DNA from: Nocardioides sp. SR21
GTDB lineage: Bacteria > Actinomycetota > Actinomycetes > Propionibacteriales > Nocardioidaceae
NCBI RefSeq assembly: GCF_022761125.1
Contig: NZ_JAKWJR010000005.1
Coordinates: forward strand, 248,001-312,000
Length of the DNA stretch: 64,000 nucleotides
Direction: 5' to 3'
Shown: positions 51,948-61,368 of the stretch, piece by piece
Layout of the letters: every line of letters starts with the position of its first letter
How positions within the stretch are numbered: position 1 is the first letter of the stretch
Position numbers and translations under genes: made by a program
Notes under the pieces: model-generated
Databases searched by the model: none
Seen by the model: the letters and a program-made list of their open reading frames with translations, nothing else
What the model was told of the DNA's origin: nothing

Positions 51948-54900
51948 GTGACCCTGCAGATCCACCGAGCCGCGCGCACCGACGCGCTCGCCGAGCGCCT
52001 CGGGGATCTGCTGGCCACACCCCTCGACGACCCGTTCGCCGAGGAGGTCGTGGTGGTGCCGGCCCGCGGGGTGGAGCGCTGGCTGACCCAGCGCCTCTCG
52101 CACCGGCTCGGCACCGGCCCGCGCGGCGGCGACGGGGTGTGCGCGGGCGTGCGGTTCCTCAACCCGCGCAGCCTGGTGAGCCTGCTGCTCGGCCGTGAGC
52201 GCGACGACCCGTGGGACCCCGAGCGCCTCGTCTGGCCACTGCTCGCGACCATCGACGACTGCCTCGGCGCGCCCGGGTTCGAGACCCTCACCGCGCACCT
52301 CGACGGCGAGATGCGGCGCAACCGGCGGTACTCCGTCGCGATCCGGCTGGCCGGCCTGTTCGCGTCGTACGCCGTCCAGCGGCCCTCGCTGATCACCGGC
52401 TGGCGCGTGGGGGACGACGGCGACCTCGCCGACGACCTGCGCTGGCAGGCCGAGCTGTGGCGCCGGCTCCTCACCCGGGTCGACGCCCCCGCGCCCGACC
52501 TGCGGCACGCCGAGACCGTCGCGGCGCTGCAGGCGGGTGGGGCCGACCTCCCGTTGCCGGGGCGGCTCAGCCTGTTCGGCCACACCCGGATCCCGGTGAC
52601 CGAGGTCGAGCTGCTGGCCGCGCTCGGCGAGCAGCGCGACGTGCACCTGTTCCTCCCGCAGCCCTCGCCGCAGCTCTGGGACGACCTGGCCGGCCTCGGT
52701 GGCGTCGTGCCGCGCGACGAGGACACCTCCGCCGAGCGGGTCGGCCACCCCCTGCTCGCCTCGCTTGGCCGCGACGCCCGCGAGCTGCGCCGCACCCTCG
52801 ACGGCGTCCCGGCCGAGCTGGTTGCCCCGACGAGCCCGACCGACGCGTCGATGCTCGGCTGGCTCCAGCACGACCTGCGTGCCAACCACGCCCCGACGTA
52901 CGACGAGCGCGCGGCCCGCCACCTCGACCCGGCCGACCGGTCCCTCCAGGTGCACGCCTGCCACGGCCCGGCCCGCCAGATCGACGTGCTCCGCGAGGTG
53001 CTGGTCGGGATGCTCGAGGACGACCCGACGCTCGAGCCGCGCGACATCCTCGTGATGTGCCCGGACATCGAGACGTTCGCGCCGCTGATCTCCGCGGGCT
53101 TCGGGCTCGCGACGACCGACGGGCACCCCGCGCACCAGCTGCGCGTGAAGCTCGCCGACCGGGCGCTCACCAGCACCAACCCGCTGCTGTCGGTCGCCGG
53201 TGACCTGCTGGAGCTGTCCGGCGGCCGGGTGACCGCGGCCGACGTGCTGGACCTGGCGGCGACCGAGCCGTGCCGGCGCCGGTTCGGGCTCACCGACGAC
53301 GACCTCGACCGGGTGAGCCGCTGGGTCGCGCAGGCGGGCGTGCGCTGGGGGATCGACGAGGAGTCGCGCAAGCAGTTCCAGATGGACCGGTTCCCCCACA
53401 ACACCTGGCGGATGGGCCTCGACCGGATCCTGCTCGGCGTCGCGATGAGCGGCGACGACCACCGCTACCTCGGCCGCGGGCTGCCGCTGGACGACGTCGG
53501 CAGCAACGAGATCGACCTGGCCGGCCGGATCGCCGAGCTCGTCGACCGTCTCGACACCTGCCTGACCGGGCTCGCCGAGGCGACCACGGTCGCGGAGTGG
53601 ACCGACCGGCTGCGCGCCGGCGTCCGCGGCCTGACCGACGTCGCGGCCGACGACGCCTGGCAGCTCCCGCAGTTCGAGCGCGAGCTGGCCCGCGCCGCGG
53701 CGTCCGCGCACGAGGGCGAGATCGAGCTGCGGCTCTCCGACATGCGGGCCCTGCTGCAGTCGCGGCTGGCCGGCCGGCCCACGCGGGCGAACTTCCGCAC
53801 CGGCACGCTCACCGTCTGCACCATGGTCCCGATGCGCTCGGTGCCGCACCGCGTGGTCTGCCTGGTCGGCCTCGACGACGGCGTCTTCCCGCGCGCGGGC
53901 GCGGTCGACGGCGACGACGTGCTCGGCCGGAGGCCGCTCACCGGCGAGCGCGACGCCCGCAGCGAGGACCGGCAGCTGCTCCTCGACGCGGTCCTCGCCG
54001 CGAACGAGCACCTCGTCATCACCTACACCGGCGCCAACGAGCAGTCCGGCGCGCGCCGGCCCCCCGCCGTACCCCTCGGCGAGATCCTCGACGCCGCCGA
54101 CCGCTGCACCGCCGAGCCGGTCCGCACGCACGTGCTCACCGAGCACCCGCTGCAGCCGTACGACGCCCGCAACTTCGTGCCGCAGCGCCCGTTCAGCTTC
54201 GACACCGCCGCCCTCGCCGGCGCGCGGTCGGCCTGGGGTGAGCGCCACGAGCCGCCGCCGTTCCTCACCGGCGCGCTGCCGCAGCGGCGGCGCGAGGACG
54301 TGTCGCTCGCGGACCTCAAGGCGTTCCTCGGTCACCCGGTGCGCGCGTTCGTCCGCGACCGGCTCGACGTGGCGACGCCCTTCGCGCCCGACGACCTCGC
54401 CGACGCGATCCCGGTGGCGTTGGACAGCCTCGAGAAGTGGCAGATCGGCGACCGGCTGCTGCGCGAGCTGCTCGCCGGGCAGGACCCGGTCGCGGTGATG
54501 ACCGCCGAGCAGCTCAGCGGCACGCTGCCGCCGGGCGGCCTCGGCACCGGTGCGTTCAACGAGGTCGTCGAGGAGTGCCAGAAGCTCTGGGCGCGCACCG
54601 CCGAGATCCGTGACGGCGAGCGCCGGTCGGTCGACGTGGACGTCGATCTCGGCGACGGCCGCCGCCTCACCGGCACCGTGCCCGGCGTCTACGGCACCCG
54701 CGTCGTGTCGCTCGGGTACTCCCGCCTCAATGCCCGCCAGCGCCTCCACGCCTGGGTCGACCTGCTTGCGCTGAGCGCGTCGTACCCCGACCAGCACTGG
54801 ACCTCCCACGCCGTCGGCAAGGACCGCGCCGGGCCGAAGCGCGCCCTGGCCGGGCCGCTCGACCACCGCGCCGCCGACTGGCTGCGCGACCTGGTCGACC

Positions 54901-55205
54901 TGCGCGACCGTGGGCTGTGCGCGCCGCTGCCGGTCCCGGTGAAGACCGGCGCCGCGTGGGCGGAGGCGCACCTGCGCGAGCAGATGGGGCAGGACCTCAC
55001 GCCGTACGCCGCCGCGAACCGCGAGTGGGAGACCGACCCGTTCAACCAGTTCGGCATCCAGGGCGAGGACGCCGACGGCTACCACCAGCGGGTGTACGGC
55101 GCCCGCGCGGCGCTCGACGTGCTGGTCGAGGCCGGCCTCGGTGACGTCGCGTGGCGGATCTGGGAGCCGCTGCTCACCGGCGCCGAGAAGGTGGGCCCGC
55201 TGTGA
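51948..55205 (+). CDS. recC: RecBCD enzyme subunit RecC
   Basis: The 1085-residue protein aligns in layout with RecC: helicase-like N-terminal part with VVVPARGVERWLTQRLSHRLG (about 28-48), LSLFGHTRIPVTEVELLAAL, VHACHGPARQIDVLREVL and DILVMCPDIETFAPLI, VSRWVAQAGVRWGID, then the inactive-nuclease-like C-terminus. RecC recognises Chi and holds the complex together. Its start is a GTG with a leaderless promoter, and its stop overlaps recB (GTGA). RecBCD is uncommon in actinobacteria, many of which use AdnAB. Confidence 0.93.
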   Translation: MTLQIHRAARTDALAERLGDLLATPLDDPFAEEVVVVPARGVERWLTQRLSHRLGTGPRGGDGVCAGVRFLNPRSLVSLLLGRERDDPWDPERLVWPLLATIDDCLGAPGFETLTAHLDGEMRRNRRYSVAIRLAGLFASYAVQRPSLITGWRVGDDGDLADDLRWQAELWRRLLTRVDAPAPDLRHAETVAALQAGGADLPLPGRLSLFGHTRIPVTEVELLAALGEQRDVHLFLPQPSPQLWDDLAGLGGVVPRDEDTSAERVGHPLLASLGRDARELRRTLDGVPAELVAPTSPTDASMLGWLQHDLRANHAPTYDERAARHLDPADRSLQVHACHGPARQIDVLREVLVGMLEDDPTLEPRDILVMCPDIETFAPLISAGFGLATTDGHPAHQLRVKLADRALTSTNPLLSVAGDLLELSGGRVTAADVLDLAATEPCRRRFGLTDDDLDRVSRWVAQAGVRWGIDEESRKQFQMDRFPHNTWRMGLDRILLGVAMSGDDHRYLGRGLPLDDVGSNEIDLAGRIAELVDRLDTCLTGLAEATTVAEWTDRLRAGVRGLTDVAADDAWQLPQFERELARAAASAHEGEIELRLSDMRALLQSRLAGRPTRANFRTGTLTVCTMVPMRSVPHRVVCLVGLDDGVFPRAGAVDGDDVLGRRPLTGERDARSEDRQLLLDAVLAANEHLVITYTGANEQSGARRPPAVPLGEILDAADRCTAEPVRTHVLTEHPLQPYDARNFVPQRPFSFDTAALAGARSAWGERHEPPPFLTGALPQRRREDVSLADLKAFLGHPVRAFVRDRLDVATPFAPDDLADAIPVALDSLEKWQIGDRLLRELLAGQDPVAVMTAEQLSGTLPPGGLGTGAFNEVVEECQKLWARTAEIRDGERRSVDVDVDLGDGRRLTGTVPGVYGTRVVSLGYSRLNARQRLHAWVDLLALSASYPDQHWTSHAVGKDRAGPKRALAGPLDHRAADWLRDLVDLRDRGLCAPLPVPVKTGAAWAEAHLREQMGQDLTPYAAANREWETDPFNQFGIQGEDADGYHQRVYGARAALDVLVEAGLGDVAWRIWEPLLTGAEKVGPL

Positions 55206-58200
55206 AGCCGTTCGACATCACCGCCGACCTCCCCACCGGCACCGTGCTGCTCGAGGCGAGCGCCGGCACCGGCAAGACCTGGACGATCGGCGCGCTCGTG
55301 ACGCGGTACGTCGCCGAGGGGCACGCCACGCTCGAGCAGATGCTCGTGGTGACGTTCGGCCGCGCCGCCAGCCAGGAGCTCCGCGAGCGGGTGCGTGCCC
55401 AGCTCGTCGAGGCGGAGCGGGTGCTCAGCGACGACCCGGCCGCGGGCGACGTCTCCGACTCCGACCTCGTGCAGCTGCTGCGGTCGTGGGGGCCCGACGA
55501 ACGTCGGCTCGGGCACCGCCGGGTCACGGAGGCCCTGGCCGGCTTCGACGCGGCGACGATCGCGACGACCCACCAGTTCTGCTCGCTCGTGCTCGACTCG
55601 CTCGGCGTCGCCGGCGACACCGACTCCCGCGCCCGGCTGGTCGAGGACCTCGACGACCTGGTCAAGGAGACCGTCGACGACCTCTACCTCCGCGCGTTCG
55701 CGTTCGACCCGAACGGCCCGGTCTTCGACCACGCCGAGGCGCTGGCGATCGCGCGCACCGCGGTCGGCGATCCGCAGGCCCGCCTCGAGCCCGCCGGTGA
55801 GGACCGCTCCACGCCGGCCGGTCGCCGCGTGAGCTTCGCCGACGCCGTCCGCACCGAGCTCGACCGGCGCAAGCGCCGCCTCGGGATCCTGTCGTACGAC
55901 GACCTGCTCACCCAGCTCGCCGATGCGCTCGCCGACCAGGATGGCGCCGCGGCCCAGCGGATGCGCGCGCGGTGGAGCATCGTGCTCGTCGACGAGTTCC
56001 AGGACACCGACCCGGTGCAGTGGCAGGTGCTCGACCGGGCCTTCTCCGGCCACGCCACGATGGTGCTGATCGGCGACCCGAAGCAGGCGATCTACGCGTT
56101 CCGCGGCGGCGACGTGACGACGTACCTCCAGGCCGCCGCGACCGCCACCACCCAGCAGACGCTGTCGGTGAACTGGCGCAGCGACGCCCCGCTGCTCGAC
56201 TCGTTCCAGGCGCTGCTGCGCGGTGCCGCGCTCGGCGACGAGCGGATCGTCGTGCGCGACGTGGAGGCGCACCACCGCGAGAGCCGGCTGTCCGGGGACG
56301 CCGCGCCGTTCCGGGTGCGCGTGGTGCGGCGCGACCAGTTCCGCCGCAGCGGCAACGCCACGCTGCCGGTCGCGCAGGTGCGGCCGCACGTCGCCCAGGA
56401 CCTGGCCCTCGACGTCCGCAGGCTGCTCGCCTCCGGGGCGACGTACTGCGACGAGCCGATCCGGCCCCGCGACATCGCGGTGATCAGCTACCGGCACGCC
56501 GACCTCGCCGACGTGCGCGAGGCGCTGCTGGCCCAGGGCGTGCCGGCCGTGATCGCGGGCGGCGGCAGCGTGTTCGCGACCCCCGCCGCGGTCGAGTGGC
56601 TGACGCTGCTGGAGGCGCTGGAGCAGCCGCACCGCAGCGCGCGGGTCCGCTCGGCCGCGCTCACCTGCTTCCTCGGGCACACCCCGGCCGAGCTCGACGA
56701 CCGCGGCGACGACCTGACCGACGAGGTCGCGGACACCCTGCGCACCTGGGTCGAGCTGTTCACCAGCCGCGGCATCGCTGCGGTGCTCGAGGCCGCGAAC
56801 GTCGCCGGCCTGCCCGAGCGGGTCCTCGCCGAGGTCGGCGGCGACCGCCGGCTCACCGACCTGCGCCACATCGGCGAGGCGCTGCACGAGGTCACGCTCA
56901 ACGAGCGGCACGGCCTGGTCTCCCTGCTGACCTGGCTGCGCGACCAAGTCTCCGAGGGCCGCGCCGGGCGCGGGGTCGAGCGCACCCGCCGGCTCGACTC
57001 CGACGCCGCGGCCGTGCAGCTGGTGACGATCCACGCGAGCAAGGGGCTGGAGTACCCCGTCGTCTACCTCCCCGCGCTCTCCGACCGGTTCGTGCCGAAG
57101 CCGACCCGGCCGCTGTTCCACGACGACGACGGCAACCGCTGCCTGAACGTCGGGTCCGGCGGCGCCGACTGGAGCGACCACTGCCGGCGCTGGGCCGACG
57201 AGGAGGCCGGCGAGTGGCTGCGGCTGCTGTACGTCGCGATCACCCGCGCCAAGTCCCAGGTCGTCGCCTGGTGGGCGCCGACCAAGAACGCCGTCGCCTC
57301 GCCACTGCACCGGATGCTGATGCGAGACGCCGAGTCGACGGACGTCCCCGACAGCCCGCCTGTCCCGAACGACGACGACGTGGTCGCACTGTTCACCCGC
57401 TGGCGCGACCGCGGCGGGCCCTCGCCCGAGGCGGCCATCCACGCCGACCCCGGCGCCGATCCGCCACGCTCCGCCCCGCCCGAGCTCGCCGCCCGCGCGT
57501 TCACCCGCGAGGTCGACACCGAGTGGAGGCGTGCGTCGTACTCCTCGCTGAGCAAGCTGGAGACGACCGCGGCCGTGACCAGCGAGCCGGAGGTCAGCGC
57601 CAAGGACGACGAGGAGCTGGAGCCGGCCGCCCTGGAGTTCGTGCCGCCGGCCGACGACGTGCCGTCGCCGATGGCCGGGCTGCCGGTGGGCGCGACGTTC
57701 GGCTCGCTCGTGCACGCGGTGCTCGAGCACACCGACCCCGACGCCCCCGACCTGCGCGCGGAGCTGCTCGGGCACATCGACGAGCAGCTGGGCTGGTGGC
57801 CGGTCGACCTCGACCGCGAGGAGCTCGCCGACGCGCTGGTCGCGGTCTGCGACTCGCCCCTCGGCCCGCTCGCGTCGGGCCTGACGCTGCGGCAGCTGTC
57901 GCTCGCCGACCGGCTCCGGGAGATGGACTTCGAGCTGCCGCTCGGCGACAGCCGGCTCGGCGACATCGGCCCGCTGCTGGAGCGGCACCTGCCGCCCGGC
58001 GACCCCGTGCGCGAGTACGCCGGCGCCCTCGCCGGGCCGCTCGGCGAGCAGACCCTGCGCGGCTACCTCACCGGGTCGGTCGACGTGGTGCTCCGGCTCC
58101 CCGGCCCGCGCTACCTCGTCGTCGACTACAAGACGAACTGGGTCGGTCCGACCGACGCGCCGCTGACCGCGCACAGCTACCGCCCCGAAGCGCTGGACGC

Positions 58201-58450
58201 CGCGATGGGTCACTCCGACTACCCGCTCCAGGCGTTGCTGTACGCCGCGGTGCTGCACCGGTTCCTGCGCTGGCGGCAGCCCGGGTACGACCCGTCCGTG
58301 CACCTCGGCGGGGTGCTGTACCTCTACCTGCGCGGCATGTGCGGCCCCTCCACGCCGCTCGTCGACGGTGCGCCCTGCGGCGTGTTCGCCTGGCAGCCGC
58401 CCGTCGCCCTCGTCGAGGGGCTCTCCGACCTGCTGGACGGTGTCCGATGA
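55202..58450 (+). CDS. recB: RecBCD enzyme subunit RecB (helicase-nuclease)
   Basis: From the GTG at 55202 the protein is 1082 residues. SF1 motifs: ASAGTGKTW (20-28), LVDEFQDTDPVQW, IGDPKQAIYAFRGGD, VNWRSD and VQLVTIHASKGLEYPVVYLP. The C-terminal nuclease shows GSLVHAVLEH, then VVDYKTNW with Asp975 and Lys977, the key catalytic pair. It unwinds and cuts DNA at double-strand breaks. It is slightly shorter than the E. coli subunit (1180) but complete in motifs. Overlap with recC and recD ensures balanced subunit synthesis. Confidence 0.94.
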   Translation: MKPFDITADLPTGTVLLEASAGTGKTWTIGALVTRYVAEGHATLEQMLVVTFGRAASQELRERVRAQLVEAERVLSDDPAAGDVSDSDLVQLLRSWGPDERRLGHRRVTEALAGFDAATIATTHQFCSLVLDSLGVAGDTDSRARLVEDLDDLVKETVDDLYLRAFAFDPNGPVFDHAEALAIARTAVGDPQARLEPAGEDRSTPAGRRVSFADAVRTELDRRKRRLGILSYDDLLTQLADALADQDGAAAQRMRARWSIVLVDEFQDTDPVQWQVLDRAFSGHATMVLIGDPKQAIYAFRGGDVTTYLQAAATATTQQTLSVNWRSDAPLLDSFQALLRGAALGDERIVVRDVEAHHRESRLSGDAAPFRVRVVRRDQFRRSGNATLPVAQVRPHVAQDLALDVRRLLASGATYCDEPIRPRDIAVISYRHADLADVREALLAQGVPAVIAGGGSVFATPAAVEWLTLLEALEQPHRSARVRSAALTCFLGHTPAELDDRGDDLTDEVADTLRTWVELFTSRGIAAVLEAANVAGLPERVLAEVGGDRRLTDLRHIGEALHEVTLNERHGLVSLLTWLRDQVSEGRAGRGVERTRRLDSDAAAVQLVTIHASKGLEYPVVYLPALSDRFVPKPTRPLFHDDDGNRCLNVGSGGADWSDHCRRWADEEAGEWLRLLYVAITRAKSQVVAWWAPTKNAVASPLHRMLMRDAESTDVPDSPPVPNDDDVVALFTRWRDRGGPSPEAAIHADPGADPPRSAPPELAARAFTREVDTEWRRASYSSLSKLETTAAVTSEPEVSAKDDEELEPAALEFVPPADDVPSPMAGLPVGATFGSLVHAVLEHTDPDAPDLRAELLGHIDEQLGWWPVDLDREELADALVAVCDSPLGPLASGLTLRQLSLADRLREMDFELPLGDSRLGDIGPLLERHLPPGDPVREYAGALAGPLGEQTLRGYLTGSVDVVLRLPGPRYLVVDYKTNWVGPTDAPLTAHSYRPEALDAAMGHSDYPLQALLYAAVLHRFLRWRQPGYDPSVHLGGVLYLYLRGMCGPSTPLVDGAPCGVFAWQPPVALVEGLSDLLDGVR

Positions 58451-60192
58451 CGGAGCTCTTCGAGCCGGTCGGCGAGCACGACTGGCGGATCGCGACCACC
58501 GCGACCGGCCTGCTCGCCGCCTTCAACGAGGCCGGCGTGCTGACCTCCTCCGACGTCCACGTCGCGACCCGGATCGGCGCGCTCGGCGGCGAGGCCGACG
58601 AGCGGGTGCTGCTCGCCGTCGCGCTCGCGGTCCGGGCGGTACGCCGCGGCTCGGTCTGCCTCGACCTCTCCGCGGCCCGCGAGACCGCGCCAGAGCTGGC
58701 CTGGCCGGACGAGTGGCCGATCGAGCAGTCCCCACTGCTCACCGCGGGCGTGATCCGCTGGGAGCGGGGGCTGCTCTACCTCGACCGCTACCACCGGCTC
58801 GAGACGCAGGTCCACGACGACCTCGCCGCCCGCCTCGCGCTCGCGCCGCCTCCGGTGGACGAGGCCCGGCTCGACGCCGCGCTCGCTCGCCTCGGGGGAG
58901 ACCACTTCAGCGACGAGCAGCGGGCGGCGGTCGTCGCCGCGCTGCGCCGACGTACGACGATCCTGACCGGGGGCCCCGGCACCGGGAAGACCACCACGGT
59001 CGCCCGGCTGCTCGCGCTGCTCGCCGACCAGGCCGGCGGCGGTCTCTCGATCGCGCTGGCCGCGCCCACCGGCAAGGCCGCGACCCGCCTCCAGGAGGCC
59101 GTGGTCACCGAGCTCGAGTCCGTCGCGCGGACCTGGCCGGAGGCGGCGGGCCTGGTCGGCCGGGTCGACGGGCTGACGCTGCACCGGCTGCTCGGCTGGC
59201 GGCCCGACAACGCGACCCGGTTCCGCCACGACCGCAGCAACCGCCTGAAGTACGACGTGGTCGTCGTCGACGAGTCCTCGATGGTCGAGCTCACGATGAT
59301 GGGCCGCCTGCTGGAGGCGCTGCGCCCCGAGAGCCGGCTGGTGCTGGTCGGCGACCCGCGCCAGCTCACGTCGGTCGGCGCCGGCGCGGTGCTGAGCGAC
59401 CTGGTCGCCGGGTTCGAGGGCCGGACCGACTCGCCGGTCGCCGCGCTCAACGTGAACTTCCGCTCCGAGCAGGACATCAAGGAGCTCGCCACCGTGCTCC
59501 GCGACGGCGACGCCGACGACGTGCTCCGGGTGCTGCGCACGCCGTCGGAGCAGGTGTCGTTCGTCGAGGCCACCGACCAGGCCTCGATCGAGGCCGCGCT
59601 GCGCCCCGACTCCCTTGCCGCCGCCCGCGCCGTCTGGCAGGCGGCCGTCGCCGAGGACCCGGCCCGCGCGCTCGACGAGCTCGACCGCTACCGCCTGCTC
59701 TGCGCGCACCGCGAGGGCCCGTACGGCGTCCGCCGTTGGAACCAGCTCGTCGAGCGCTGGCTCGCGGAGGACCCCGAGGTCGAGATCTACGGGCTTTGGT
59801 ACGTCGGCCGCCCGCTGCTGGTCACCAGCAACGACTACGCCCTCGACGTCTACAACGGCGAGACCGGCGTGGTCGTGCGCCAGGGTGGTCGGCCGCGCGC
59901 GTTCGTCGCCGGCTCCGAGCGGCTCAAGGAGTTCGCGCCCGGTCGCCTCGACGCGGTCGAGACCATGCACGCGATGACGATCCACAAGAGCCAGGGCAGC
60001 CAGGCCGACCGGGTCACCGTGCTGCTGCCCGACGAGGGCTCCCGGCTGCTCACCCGCGAGCTCTTCTACACGGCCGTCACCCGCGCCCGGCACCACGTGC
60101 GCGTCGTCGGCAGCGAGGCCGCCGTACGCGCCGCCGTCGAGACCCGCGCGCAGCGGGCGACCGGCCTGCGGCTGCGCCTGGCCGAGGGCTGA
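58447..60192 (+). CDS. recD: RecBCD enzyme subunit RecD (5'-3' helicase)
   Basis: The 581-residue protein has an N-terminal domain of ~160 residues, the P-loop LTGGPGTGKTTTVARLL (about 173-189), VVVDESSMVELTMMGRLLEAL, LVGDPRQLTSVGAGAVL, and the C-terminal AMTIHKSQGSQADRVTVLLP and LFYTAVTRARHHVRVV. It is the SF1B helicase of RecBCD. The ATG overlaps recB. It ends three bases before the second composite palindrome. Confidence 0.94.
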   Translation: MTELFEPVGEHDWRIATTATGLLAAFNEAGVLTSSDVHVATRIGALGGEADERVLLAVALAVRAVRRGSVCLDLSAARETAPELAWPDEWPIEQSPLLTAGVIRWERGLLYLDRYHRLETQVHDDLAARLALAPPPVDEARLDAALARLGGDHFSDEQRAAVVAALRRRTTILTGGPGTGKTTTVARLLALLADQAGGGLSIALAAPTGKAATRLQEAVVTELESVARTWPEAAGLVGRVDGLTLHRLLGWRPDNATRFRHDRSNRLKYDVVVVDESSMVELTMMGRLLEALRPESRLVLVGDPRQLTSVGAGAVLSDLVAGFEGRTDSPVAALNVNFRSEQDIKELATVLRDGDADDVLRVLRTPSEQVSFVEATDQASIEAALRPDSLAAARAVWQAAVAEDPARALDELDRYRLLCAHREGPYGVRRWNQLVERWLAEDPEVEIYGLWYVGRPLLVTSNDYALDVYNGETGVVVRQGGRPRAFVAGSERLKEFAPGRLDAVETMHAMTIHKSQGSQADRVTVLLPDEGSRLLTRELFYTAVTRARHHVRVVGSEAAVRAAVETRAQRATGLRLRLAEG

Positions 60193-60194
60193 GC

Positions 60195-60310
60195 TGGCGT
60201 CGCGCGGCTGCTGGTTCACCATGTTAAGTGGGCGAACCGTCACTTCTCATGGCGTGCACGCCGTGTGAAGTGCAGGTTCACCCACATCACATGGTGAACC
60301 TGTGACGCCA
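60195..60310. repeat. Composite palindrome, copy 2 (32+32+32 with 7-bp outer arms)
   Basis: Outer arms TGGCGTC (60195-60201) and GACGCCA (60304-60310) enclose A (60209-60240, GGTTCACCATG...), B (60241-60272, CACTTCTC...GTGAAGTG around GTGCAC) and C (60273-60304, CAGGTTCACC with GGTGAACCTG). A is nearly the reverse complement of C (23 of 26 core bases), as in copy 1, and B has the same 32-base length and the same first eight bases as in copy 1. Three tandem CGCCACGC units (60306-60329) follow. It lies between recD and the ACT-domain gene. Confidence 0.78.
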
Positions 60311-60389
60311 CGCCGCCACGCCGCCACGCCCCCCACCCCCACCGGCCGAGGGCTGAGAACTCAGAAACCCCACCGCAACCTGCTCCGGC

Positions 60390-60395
60390 TAGGGT
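60390..60395 (+). promoter_or_regulatory. Leaderless-type -10 box (TAGGGT)
   Basis: TAGGGT ends six bases before the ATG at 60402; no Shine-Dalgarno is seen. The 60311-60389 stretch before it is C-rich and otherwise featureless. Confidence 0.6.
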
Positions 60396-60401
60396 CGAGA
60401 C

Positions 60402-61031
60402 ATGCCGTACCTGCTGCGCGTGGAGCTGCCCGACGTCCCGGGGTCGCTGGGGCGGCTGGCGAGCGCCATCGGTATGTCCGGCGGTGACATCGAGGCGATC
60501 GAGATCGTCGAGAAGCGGCACGGCGACGGCATCGCCGTCGACGACGTGCTCCTCGAGATGGCGCCGAACGCGATGCCCGACTCGATCGTGTCGGCCTGCA
60601 ACGCGCTCGACGGGGTCCAGGTCGTCTGGATCAGCCGGTACGCCGCCGGCGGCAACCTGTTCCTCGACCTCGAAGCCGTGGAGGAGCTGACCGCCGATCC
60701 CGAGGGCTCGCTGAACCGGCTGGTCGATCTGCTGCCGGTCACGTTCCGCGCGGACTGGGGCGCGCGCGTCTCGAAGATCGACGGCGTCGTGCACGCGACC
60801 GCGGCAGCCCCGTCGGAGCTGGCGTGGCAGCAGATCGAGCGCGCCGAGCTGATCGAGTCCGACGACGAGAACGCGATCGTCGCCGCTGCCCGGCTCAACA
60901 AGTCCGAGATCGTGGTGATCGGCCGCCGCGGCGGCCCGGAGTTCCTCGACTCCGAGCTGGCCCGCCTCGGCCACCTCGTCGGCCTGGCGATGTCGATCTC
61001 GCGCACCGCGAACAAGGCCACCGCGCACTAG
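60402..61031 (+). CDS. ACT-domain protein
   Basis: The 209-residue protein starts MPYLLRVELPDVPGSLGRLASAIGMSGGDIEAIEIVEK, a classic ACT domain, and has a second less clear ligand-binding half (SEIVVIGRRGGPEFLDSELARLGHLVGLAMSIS). ACT domains sense amino acids. No enzyme domain is attached, so it is probably a small regulator. Leaderless start. Common in actinobacteria next to housekeeping genes. Confidence 0.82.
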   Translation: MPYLLRVELPDVPGSLGRLASAIGMSGGDIEAIEIVEKRHGDGIAVDDVLLEMAPNAMPDSIVSACNALDGVQVVWISRYAAGGNLFLDLEAVEELTADPEGSLNRLVDLLPVTFRADWGARVSKIDGVVHATAAAPSELAWQQIERAELIESDDENAIVAAARLNKSEIVVIGRRGGPEFLDSELARLGHLVGLAMSISRTANKATAH

Positions 61032-61107
61032 CCACGACGGGCGCATGCCGCCAGCCCCGATGGGCACTGCTGATCCAAGAGCAGATGCCGCACGGTTGGA
61101 GGGTCAG

Positions 61108-61368
61108 ATGGCCAAGTTGTCGTTTCTCGCGGGGTTCGGTGCCGGCTACGTGCTGGGTGCGCGGGCGGGCCGCGAGCGCTATGACCAGATCGCAGACAAG
61201 GCGCAGGGCGTGTGGCGCGACCCGCGCGTCCAGGAGAAGGCCGACCAGGCCCAGCACCTGGTGAAGGAGAAGGTCAGCGAGGCGGGCTCCGCCGCCGGTG
61301 ACCTCGCCACCGCCGCCGGCGCCAAGGTGACCGGGCACGGCGACGTCAGTGGACAGGCCACGCCGTGA
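61108..61368 (+). CDS. YtxH-like small protein
   Basis: From the ATG at 61108 (GGAGGG upstream) the protein is 86 residues: one short hydrophobic segment in LSFLAGFGAGYVLGARAGRERYDQI, then an amphipathic helix rich in Ala, Lys and Glu. This is the layout of YtxH-type stress/envelope proteins. Its stop overlaps the next GTG. It is the first gene of a four-gene envelope module. Confidence 0.75.
   Translation: MAKLSFLAGFGAGYVLGARAGRERYDQIADKAQGVWRDPRVQEKADQAQHLVKEKVSEAGSAAGDLATAAGAKVTGHGDVSGQATP

Noticed and set aside
55079..58303. A 1074-codon minus-strand frame opposite recB, and a similar one opposite recD
   Set aside because: Composition is low-complexity and recB/recD motifs are unambiguous in the plus-strand frame.
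60306..60329. Three CGCCACGC tandem units as a functional array
   Set aside because: Short, low-complexity and with no second occurrence; noted only as flank of the palindrome.
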